Of a DNA stretch of 34,301 nucleotides, positions 25,792 through 33,028 are shown one piece after another. Both the position numbers and the translations under genes were made by a program. The notes under the pieces are model-generated. The model searched no databases. It was not told the origin of the DNA and saw nothing but the letters and a program-made list of their open reading frames with translations. Origin of the DNA: an uncultured Acidimicrobiia bacterium (GTDB lineage Bacteria; Actinomycetota; Acidimicrobiia; Acidimicrobiales; SZUA-35); contig CALACD010000508.1 in assembly GCA_937890445.1 (NCBI GenBank), positions 1 through 34,301 of the forward strand, written 5' to 3'. Position 1 is the stretch's first letter. Every line of letters starts with the position of its first letter.

Positions 25792-27055
25792 TCTTTCGAC
25801 CCTTCATTTCCTCGACGATCAGTTCGTGGCCCTGAACCTGAACCTTGGTGCCGATTCCGGGCAGCACGGTGTTGGCGTCGAGGACGATGCCGGCCAGTGT
25901 CGTCACCTCGGGATTGACGAAGTCGACGCCGTGATGGTCTCGCAGGTCCGCCAGCGTCATCTCGCCATCGAGGCCGATCGAACCATCCTCGTGGACCACC
26001 GTGGCGTCGGCTGCGGTCTGGATCTCGGCGTCCATCACCTCGGCGATGATGTCGTCCAGCGTCAACCAACCCAGGGTTCCGCCGAATTCGTCGACGACGA
26101 CCGCGGCGTGCGTGTGCTGGGACCGGAACAACTGGAGCACCCGCTCGGCGCTGGCCGATCCGGCGACACTTGGCACCGGTCTCAGCAGTTCGGCAGCGGC
26201 ATCCGAGGTGCCCCGTTGCCGAGCCCGAATGAAGTCCTTCACGTGGAGGACGCCGACAACCCGGTCGATCGAACCGTCGATCACCGGAAACCGACTGATG
26301 GGCGAAGACCGGATCCGGCTCTCGACCTCGGCCGCGGAGGTGTCGATCGACATCGTCTCCACTCGCCCCCGAGGCGTCATCAGCTCCTCGGCGGTTCGCT
26401 CGTCCAACTCGAAGACATTGTGGATGAGATCCCGCTGCATGACCCCCAGCTGTCCGCTGTGGGCCGACTCATCGGTCACGATGGCCAACTCGGCGCTGGT
26501 GTAGAGCAACAAGCGCTTGTCGGGCTCGGGGATCCGGAGCAGACGCATCAACGCGAACGCCAGCGAGTTGAGGACGATCACCAAGGGTCGGAACGCCGTG
26601 CTGAAGAAGCGCATCACCGGACTCACCCGTAGGCTGACCGCTTCGGGAGCCTGTAGGGCAAGTGCCTTCGGGATCATCTCACCGAACACGACGTGCATGA
26701 ACGTGATGCCGCTGAGCGCCACGACGAACCCGACCGTGTGGGCCGCTGCATTGGACAGGCCCCAGTTCTCGAAAGGGTCGTACAGCCAATGGGCGACGGC
26801 CGGTTCGCCGTACATGCCCAGACCAATGCTGGCCAGGGTGATTCCGAGTTGGGCGACGGCGATGTAGCCGTCCTTGCCGGCCGGCCGTTCCAGCACGGCG
26901 ACCAGCCAGCCGGCCGCCCGGTTACCGCCTTCGGCCAGCGTCGACAGGCGACTCGAACGGGAACCGACCAGAGCGAACTCGGCAGCAACGAACACGCCGT
27001 TGACGGCCACCAACACGCTGATGACCAGGATCGGCACCACAACCGACCCGATCAT
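25757..27055 (-). CDS. Hemolysin/CNNM family protein (DUF21, CBS pair, CorC/HlyC C-terminal)
   Basis: VNGVFVAAEFALVGSRSSRLSTLAEGGNRAA; VFGEMIPKALALQAPEAVSLRVSP; FPVIDGSIDRVVGVLHVKDF; HAAVVVDEFGGTLGWLTLDDIIAEVM. Confidence 0.95.
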   Translation of the reverse strand: MIGSVVVPILVISVLVAVNGVFVAAEFALVGSRSSRLSTLAEGGNRAAGWLVAVLERPAGKDGYIAVAQLGITLASIGLGMYGEPAVAHWLYDPFENWGLSNAAAHTVGFVVALSGITFMHVVFGEMIPKALALQAPEAVSLRVSPVMRFFSTAFRPLVIVLNSLAFALMRLLRIPEPDKRLLLYTSAELAIVTDESAHSGQLGVMQRDLIHNVFELDERTAEELMTPRGRVETMSIDTSAAEVESRIRSSPISRFPVIDGSIDRVVGVLHVKDFIRARQRGTSDAAAELLRPVPSVAGSASAERVLQLFRSQHTHAAVVVDEFGGTLGWLTLDDIIAEVMDAEIQTAADATVVHEDGSIGLDGEMTLADLRDHHGVDFVNPEVTTLAGIVLDANTVLPGIGTKVQVQGHELIVEEMKGRKITRVRLRPSPP

Positions 27056-28344
27056 CGTTCAGCCTCCGGAGCCGGAAAGCTGACCCGGGCGACGGCCCGC
27101 CCCTCCATTGCATCGACCCGCACCGCTGGATGAACGTCGCTGGCACCCACCACATCACCGACCCGAGGCACCCGGCCCAACTGGTGCCACACCCATCCGC
27201 CGACCGTGTCGACGTCGGCGACCGTCAAGTCGATGCCCGTCGCATCCCGGACCGCGGACAGCAACACGTCGCCCCGGATCCAAACTCGCCCTCGCTCCAC
27301 GACGACGGGATCCAATTCGTCGTCGAATTCGTCCTGCAGCTCGCCGAAGATCTCTTCGATGGCGTCCTCCAGCGTCACCATTCCCGCCACATCCCCGTAC
27401 TCGTTGACCACCAGTGCGCAGTGTCGCGACTCGTCTCGCAGCGTGCGCCACAGATTGGGAACCGCCGTGGTCTCGACCACTGCCAGAGCCGGAATTGCCA
27501 CGTCGCCCACCACCGACGAGGGATCCCTGTCCGCTCGGAGAAACAACTCGCGCAGGCTGACCATCCCTTCGATCTCGCCCCGGTCATCGGTCACCGGAAA
27601 ACGCGTGTGGCGACCGGCCGACAACTCCGACAACGCGTCGCGAACCGGAGTCGATGCCGACACGGTGACCAGCCGGGTTCGCGGCGTCATGATCTCGCGC
27701 ACCAGTCGAGCGTCAACGTTGAGGATGCCGGCCAACATGTCTCGCTCGGCGGCATCGATGAGACCGCCAGCGGCACTGTCCTGGTAGAGGCGGGCCAGCT
27801 CTTCGGGCGAGTGCACGTGGGCATGGCTGTGATCGACCGAGAGTCGCATCGCCCTCATCAACCGGAAAGCCGAGCCGTTGAAGATGGTCACCAGCGGCCG
27901 GAACAGCCACTGACTGACCCGCATCGGAGGAAGCGTGACCATGGCCAACTTCTCGGGGTACCGAAGGGCCGCCGTCTTCGGCAGCAGTTCCCCCAGGACG
28001 ACCTGGAGCGTCGTGATGAAGATCAGCACCACGACGATGGCCAGTCCACGGCCGCCGACGGATCCGAAGACCGGTTCGAGCAACGGCGTGAGTTGGGATT
28101 GTCCGTAGGCGCCGGCCACCAGACTGCTGAGGGTGATGCCGATCTGGCAGGTCGCGACGTAGGAGTCGAGACGGTGGGGATCCTGCAGGATGTCGAGCAA
28201 CCGTCGAGCTGGTCGACTGCCACCCTCTGCTGTTTCCTGTACCCGTGACCGACGGGATCCGACCGTGGCGAATTCGGCGGCCACGTAGAGGGCGTTGAAG
28301 GCAACCATCACGCCGATGATCAAGAGCTGGAGGACAGTCGTCAT
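27052..28344 (-). CDS. Hemolysin/CNNM family protein (DUF21, CBS pair, CorC/HlyC C-terminal), second tandem copy
   Basis: FNALYVAAEFATVGSRRSRVQETAEGGSRPA; VLGELLPKTAALRYPEKLA; RFPVTDDRGEIEGMVSLRELF; CALVVNEYGDVAGMVTLEDAIEEIFGEL; ATGA overlap. Confidence 0.95.
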   Translation of the reverse strand: MTTVLQLLIIGVMVAFNALYVAAEFATVGSRRSRVQETAEGGSRPARRLLDILQDPHRLDSYVATCQIGITLSSLVAGAYGQSQLTPLLEPVFGSVGGRGLAIVVVLIFITTLQVVLGELLPKTAALRYPEKLAMVTLPPMRVSQWLFRPLVTIFNGSAFRLMRAMRLSVDHSHAHVHSPEELARLYQDSAAGGLIDAAERDMLAGILNVDARLVREIMTPRTRLVTVSASTPVRDALSELSAGRHTRFPVTDDRGEIEGMVSLRELFLRADRDPSSVVGDVAIPALAVVETTAVPNLWRTLRDESRHCALVVNEYGDVAGMVTLEDAIEEIFGELQDEFDDELDPVVVERGRVWIRGDVLLSAVRDATGIDLTVADVDTVGGWVWHQLGRVPRVGDVVGASDVHPAVRVDAMEGRAVARVSFPAPEAER

Positions 28345-28386
28345 GGGAAAACAGTCATAGGAAAACAGTCATAGGAGAACAGTCAT
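28345..28386 (-). repeat. Tandem repeat, 14 bp x3 (ATGACTGTTTTCCT), immediately upstream of the DUF21-CBS start
   Basis: Copies at 28386-28373, 28372-28359, 28358-28345 (minus strand), each starting with ATG. Confidence 0.97.
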
Positions 28387-28423
28387 CATCGCCCGTCGTG
28401 ACATGCGCCGTGGGGGCCGTCAT
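28355..28423 (-). CDS. Candidate 22-aa bridging micro-ORF (MTAPTAHVTTGDDDCSPMTVFL)
   Basis: ATG overlaps stop of the upstream molybdopterin subunit (ATGA) and its TGA overlaps the next micro-ORF ATG (28358). Confidence 0.3.
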   Translation of the reverse strand: MTAPTAHVTTGDDDCSPMTVFL

Positions 28424-30786
28424 CGATCGGCAGCGGTTGATCCATCGGTCTCATCGTAGTGAGCGCTCGTGGCCAATCCCGAGACCATCGGGCCGTTCGA
28501 CGTTCGACCGGTGATCGACTGCCAGATCTTCTCCGGTGTCAGGGGAAGATCGAGATGACGGATCCCGGTGTCCGCGAGCGCATCCAGCACGGCATTGTGA
28601 GCCGACGCGGTGGCGGCATTGCAGCCGTTCTCGCCGATCCCCCGGGTCCCCAGCGGATTCCGTTCGGTCACGGTCCCCAGCGTCTCGGTCTCGATGCTGC
28701 ACAACTCGGATGCTGCCGGCAACAGATAGCTGGCGAAGGTGGCCGACATCGGGTTACCCGACACGTCGTAGCCGATGTCCTCGAACAGGGCCTGACCCAG
28801 GCCGGCCACCGCTCCCCCGTGTTGCTGTCCTTCGACCAACGTCGGTTGCAGCACGCGCCCGCAGTCATCGACTGCCGCATGGGACAGGAGGCGAACCGCT
28901 CCGGTCTCGTTGTCGACCTCGACCACCGTCACATGGCTGCCGTAGGGATGGGCCGCTCCGCTCACCGATTCGTTCCTGGTGGCCTCCAGACAGTTGCGCT
29001 CGGACCGACCTGCCAACTGAGCCCACGTCACCCGTCGAGTCGGCACCCCGGCCACGGCCAGACCGGCATCCATGCCGTGCCCGGCCGGAGCCACCACCAG
29101 ATCGCTCTCCGCGGCCTCCAGCTCGGAGGCCACGAGCGGTCGGGCCGCCGCGACGATGTCCTCGCAGGCATGCACGAGGGCCGAGGCCGCCACCTGGGTC
29201 GAACGCGACCCGCCCGTGGTCTGCCCGCTGGCTACGACGTCGGTGTCGGCATCGACCATCGCGATCAGCGACGGATCGATGCCCAGCTCCCGGGCAACGA
29301 GCGCCGACCACGTGGTGAGATGTCCCTGCCCGTGGGAGGGGCTGGCGCAGCCGATGAGTACCGACCCATCGGCGCGGACCTGCACGAGGGCCGAGTCGCG
29401 GGGAGCACCCCGACCCGAGGTCTGCGCGTAATTGCCGATGCCGATACCGATCTGCCAGCGCGCCCCTGCGTCGCGACGCCGTTGCTGTTCGGCGCGCCAT
29501 CCCGCGACGTCAGCGAGTTCGAGCGACCGTTGCATCGCTCGCTGCGGATCAGCACGATCGTAGACGACCGCCTCGAACCCGGGCCCCGACGCCGACACCA
29601 GAGGAAATTCGTCGGCCGAGGCCAGATTGCGCAGGCGGAGCTCGATGGGGTCCATCCCCAGTTCGGCTGCGGCCAGATCGAGGAGCCGTTCCCTGGCGTG
29701 GTTGGCCTCGGGCTGCCCGGCCCCTCGGTAGGCGCCAACCGGGGTGGTGTTGGTCAAGACCGCACGGGCCGAACAGCGGTACCGAGGGATCCGATACATG
29801 CCGGGGAACTGGCGACGAGCCGAGATCAACAGCAACGCCGAGAGGTGGGCAGAGGCGCCGGCGTCGGCAGTGACATCGACGTCCATCCCCGTGATGTGAC
29901 CGGCTTCGTCGAAACCCACGCGGATGGCGGTGTGATAGCCCCGCCCCTGGGCCATGCCGGTGAGGTTCTCGTATCGGCCCTGCAGCCATCGAACCGGTCG
30001 ACCCAGGCGACGGGCCAGATCGCACACCACGACGAACTCGGGGGAGATCGAACCTCTACCTCCGAACCCGCCGCCGACTGCAGGAGAGCGGACTCGAATC
30101 CGATGGGCGTCGATTCCCAGCTGAGGGGCCAACTGATCTCGTATTCCCTGGACGCCTTGACTCGTGCACCAGACGTCCAGTCCATCGCCGAGCGGTGTGG
30201 CCAGGATGCCATCGCACTCGAGCGGGGCCGACGCAACACGATTGTTGACGATGACGGCCTCCACGACATGGACCGCCTCGGGGCCGATCGGATCCGCTCC
30301 CCCATCGATGAGTTGGTACACGACATTGGTACCGCTCTCGGGGTAGAGCGGGGGTGCAGCGGCCGAGGTCAGAGGATCGAGGACCGAGTCCGACGTCTCG
30401 ATCTCGACATCGACGAGATCGGCGGCGTCGGTGGCTGTGGCGACATCCCGGGCTACGACCACGGCGATCGCCTCACCCACGAACCGCACGCGATCTCGGG
30501 CCAGCGGCGGGCCGCACATCGAGGCCGGCAGATCGCCGAAGAGATGAAACGGACCGAGAGGCGACGTCTGGCCCGTCTCGACCGCAACGACTCCCGGATG
30601 GGCGGCCGCAGCCCGGGCGTCGACCTCGACGAGGCGACCGTTGGCCACGGGCGAGCGGACGAAGACTGCATGCAACGCGTCATCGGCACCGAGATCGGCG
30701 GTGAAGGCACGGTGACCGGTGACCAACGCCCGATCCTCGGCTCTTCCCGGCCCGGGGCCCGGTCGGGTGATCCCGATCTCGTCCAC
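28420..30786 (-). CDS. Xanthine dehydrogenase family molybdopterin-binding subunit (orphan large subunit)
   Basis: AEDRALVTGHRAFTADL, GGGFGGRG, TNTTPVGAYRGAGQPEANHARERLLD, NPLGTRGIGENG, LPLTPEKIWQSI; GTG start. Confidence 0.93.
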   Translation of the reverse strand: MDEIGITRPGPGPGRAEDRALVTGHRAFTADLGADDALHAVFVRSPVANGRLVEVDARAAAAHPGVVAVETGQTSPLGPFHLFGDLPASMCGPPLARDRVRFVGEAIAVVVARDVATATDAADLVDVEIETSDSVLDPLTSAAAPPLYPESGTNVVYQLIDGGADPIGPEAVHVVEAVIVNNRVASAPLECDGILATPLGDGLDVWCTSQGVQGIRDQLAPQLGIDAHRIRVRSPAVGGGFGGRGSISPEFVVVCDLARRLGRPVRWLQGRYENLTGMAQGRGYHTAIRVGFDEAGHITGMDVDVTADAGASAHLSALLLISARRQFPGMYRIPRYRCSARAVLTNTTPVGAYRGAGQPEANHARERLLDLAAAELGMDPIELRLRNLASADEFPLVSASGPGFEAVVYDRADPQRAMQRSLELADVAGWRAEQQRRRDAGARWQIGIGIGNYAQTSGRGAPRDSALVQVRADGSVLIGCASPSHGQGHLTTWSALVARELGIDPSLIAMVDADTDVVASGQTTGGSRSTQVAASALVHACEDIVAAARPLVASELEAAESDLVVAPAGHGMDAGLAVAGVPTRRVTWAQLAGRSERNCLEATRNESVSGAAHPYGSHVTVVEVDNETGAVRLLSHAAVDDCGRVLQPTLVEGQQHGGAVAGLGQALFEDIGYDVSGNPMSATFASYLLPAASELCSIETETLGTVTERNPLGTRGIGENGCNAATASAHNAVLDALADTGIRHLDLPLTPEKIWQSITGRTSNGPMVSGLATSAHYDETDGSTAADR

Positions 30787-31509
30787 CTAGAGCTCGACGC
30801 CGAGGGCGGCGGCAAGAGCAGGAAAGTCGTCGACCACGAGGTCGTGGATGGGGTTGGGCTCGGGATCGGGCGGTCCTTCGGTTCCCCATTCCAGCGGACG
30901 CCTGACGAACGCAGTGGTGAAGCCTCTGGCCTTGGCAGCGTCGAGATCGAAGTTGTGGCAGGCCACCATACAGATCTCGGATGGCTCGAGCTGGAGGAAG
31001 TGGGCTACCCGGTCGTAGGCCTCGGGCAACACCTTGTACTTGCCGATCGCTTCGCACGAGAACACCGCATCCCACGACAGCCCGTTGCGGCGGGCCGTGT
31101 CCATGATGATGCGAAAGCTGAGAATGGTGAACGACGCACACAGGAACGAGCCTCGCAACCGGGGAAGCACGGCCGGGAAATCGGGCCAGCATTCGAAGTT
31201 GTGTGCTGCGGTGTAGGCGATGGCCTGACGCTCTTGGGCGGTGAATGCTTCCAGATCGTGTTCGGTGAGGAGTTCGTCGAGCGCGGATCGATGGGCATCG
31301 TCGAAGTTGATCGTCGGCGGCGAATGCTCCCCCAGGTTCACCACCCGACCCAACGATCGTCGTCGCAGTTCGTTGGCCATTGCCGACCAATCGCGGTCGA
31401 CTCCATGGCTGGCCCCGGCCGCCGCCAACGCCGTCGTGAAACCCGTGTGCCAATCGAGGATGGTGCCGCCGGTGTCGAAGGTGAGGGCACGAACATTTTC
31501 GAAGGTCAC
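30787..31509 (-). CDS. HAD superfamily hydrolase (haloacid dehalogenase type II-like)
   Basis: ALTFDTGGTILDWHTGF, SFTILSFRIIMDTARRNGLSWDAVFSCEAIGKYKVLPEAYDRV, CMVACHNFDLDAAKARGFTTAFVRRP; GTG start, stop abuts next gene start. Confidence 0.85.
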   Translation of the reverse strand: MTFENVRALTFDTGGTILDWHTGFTTALAAAGASHGVDRDWSAMANELRRRSLGRVVNLGEHSPPTINFDDAHRSALDELLTEHDLEAFTAQERQAIAYTAAHNFECWPDFPAVLPRLRGSFLCASFTILSFRIIMDTARRNGLSWDAVFSCEAIGKYKVLPEAYDRVAHFLQLEPSEICMVACHNFDLDAAKARGFTTAFVRRPLEWGTEGPPDPEPNPIHDLVVDDFPALAAALGVEL

Positions 31510-31636
31510 AGCACGACCGTCTTGCCTGCATCGATGGAGCCGTCGTCGACGGAGTTGATCATCACCGGCTGCATCGTACGACGGCGGCCCTCCCACCGCC
31601 AGGAAGCGGCCGAAAGCCCGATTCGGTCGACGCCGG

Positions 31637-32236
31637 TCAGTCCCTGGGCTCTTCTCGAATGCGATTCTGCGGACCGCCCGACCACCATGCGTCCAGCCGA
31701 GAGCGATGGTGATCGGCCCTGAACTCCACCTTGACCCCGGGTGACTCGGGCTCGATGGAGACGTCGAAACCGGGATTGGGGGTGGCCCACAACACCTGCA
31801 CCCCGGACGAGGAGAAGGAGATGGCTGCCGTCCCGCCGGTGAGCGAGAACGTCTGGGTCGTCGCGGCCTGGGTCGTCGGGGCCTGCGTGACGGGGGCCTG
31901 CGACACCGGAGGTCGAGGGGTCGTGGCGAGGGTTCCCGGCGACTGTGCACCCGGCGACTGTGCACCCGGCGACTGAAGGATCGTCGATGACATCGACTCG
32001 GGCATGCCATCGTCGCCTTGCCCGGCATTCGCTCCGGCCTGGTCGGTCCCGATCGGAAGGTTCGACTCCGTCGATGTCGAGACGGGGGCCTGCCCCGGGA
32101 CCCCCGACCCATCTGCGGCCAGTGCCGAGGGCTGATCCACCACCTGATCGTCCACGACCGACACTCCGGCCCAGGCGACCCCGACTGCGGTCGTACTGGC
32201 AGCGACCCACATCACGAACATCAGGAACTTCTTCAT
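31637..32236 (-). CDS. Secreted/membrane-tethered protein with Thr/Pro/Gln-rich linker, unknown function
   Basis: Signal-like MKKFLMFVMWVAASTTAVGVAWAGV; SPGAQSPGAQSPG and VTQAPTTQAATTQT linker; C-terminal TAAISFSSSGVQVLWATPNPGFDVSIEPESPGVKVEFRADHHRSRLDAWW; ORF track start is upstream at 32281. Confidence 0.7.
   Translation of the reverse strand: MKKFLMFVMWVAASTTAVGVAWAGVSVVDDQVVDQPSALAADGSGVPGQAPVSTSTESNLPIGTDQAGANAGQGDDGMPESMSSTILQSPGAQSPGAQSPGTLATTPRPPVSQAPVTQAPTTQAATTQTFSLTGGTAAISFSSSGVQVLWATPNPGFDVSIEPESPGVKVEFRADHHRSRLDAWWSGGPQNRIREEPRD
31935..31975. repeat. In-frame tandem repeat, 15 bp x2.7 (CCCGGCGACTGTGCA), encoding SPGAQ
   Basis: Two perfect copies plus 11 bp of a third. Confidence 0.95.
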
Positions 32237-32280
32237 CGGACTCAGTGTGGTCGGCCATCGCCGGATCTGCGTCAAGCACA

Positions 32281-32297
32281 CCCTAAATGATCCCTAA
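32281..32297. promoter_or_regulatory. Direct repeat CCCTAA-N5-CCCTAA (11-bp period), candidate OmpR-type response regulator site
   Basis: Located in the divergent intergenic region between the secreted protein and the two-component system. Confidence 0.45.
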
Positions 32298-32335
32298 GCG
32301 CGACCCAGGACCACACGGTCGGCCCATCCGTCGTT

Positions 32336-32341
32336 TAGGTT
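32336..32341 (+). promoter_or_regulatory. Putative -10 (TAGGTT), 6 nt before GTG of the response regulator; leaderless candidate
   Basis: TAGGTT-caggcc-GTG. Confidence 0.5.
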
Positions 32342-32347
32342 CAGGCC

Positions 32348-33028
32348 GTGGCATCCGTAGTGGTCGTTGAGGACGACCATCAGATCCGTGACCTGGTGGT
32401 GCGGGCACTGGCAGGCTCGGGACACGTCGTGTGGTCCGAGGCCACCGGGATGGCTGGGCTACAGAGTGTGATCGGCAACGCTCCCGATGTCGTGGTTCTC
32501 GACCTCGGCCTGCCCGATGTGGATGGCGGTGACGTGCTGAGGATGATCCGGGGGGTATCGCAGGTTCCGGTCATCATCGCCACTGCTCGCGATGACGACG
32601 ACGAAATCGTACGTCTCCTCGATGCCGGCGCCGACGAATACGTGGTCAAGCCCTACTCGGGCGCCGAACTCGAGGCCCGGGTCCGAGCCCTCCTGCGACG
32701 CGCAGCCGCGACCGGCCCGTCGAATCGACTCACCGTCGGGCCCATGATCGTCGATCTTCGATCCCGGTCCGTGACCGTCGACGGAGCGCCGATCGATCTG
32801 AACCGCAAGGAATTCGACCTGCTGGCGTATCTTGCGACCCGATCGGGCGAAGTCGTCAGTCGTCAGGAGCTGTACGCCGAAGTGTGGCGCCAGCCCTACG
32901 GCGGCGCCGACAAGACGATCGACGTGCACCTCTCGTGGCTGCGCCGCAAGCTGGGTGAAACTGCAGCCGCCCCCCGTTTCCTGCACACGATTCGCGGGGT
33001 CGGCATCAAGCTCGTCTCGCCGGCATGA
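32348..33028 (+). CDS. OmpR/PhoB family response regulator
   Basis: VVVEDDHQIRDLV, DVVVLDLGLPDVDG, DEYVVKPYSGAELEARVRALLRR, winged-helix DLNRKEFDLLAYLATRSGEVVSRQELYAEVW. Confidence 0.95.
   Translation: MASVVVVEDDHQIRDLVVRALAGSGHVVWSEATGMAGLQSVIGNAPDVVVLDLGLPDVDGGDVLRMIRGVSQVPVIIATARDDDDEIVRLLDAGADEYVVKPYSGAELEARVRALLRRAAATGPSNRLTVGPMIVDLRSRSVTVDGAPIDLNRKEFDLLAYLATRSGEVVSRQELYAEVWRQPYGGADKTIDVHLSWLRRKLGETAAAPRFLHTIRGVGIKLVSPA

Noticed and set aside
25757-28344. Tandem DUF21-CBS pair as a novel duplicated system
   Set aside because: Paired HlyC/CorC (CNNM-like) genes are common in actinobacteria; only the upstream micro-ORF repeats are unusual.
28459-31722. Long + strand ORF of 1087 aa (28459-31722)
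   Set aside because: Antisense to the molybdopterin subunit and HAD genes, which carry clear motifs; rich in Arg/Gly/His/Asp with no recognisable domain.
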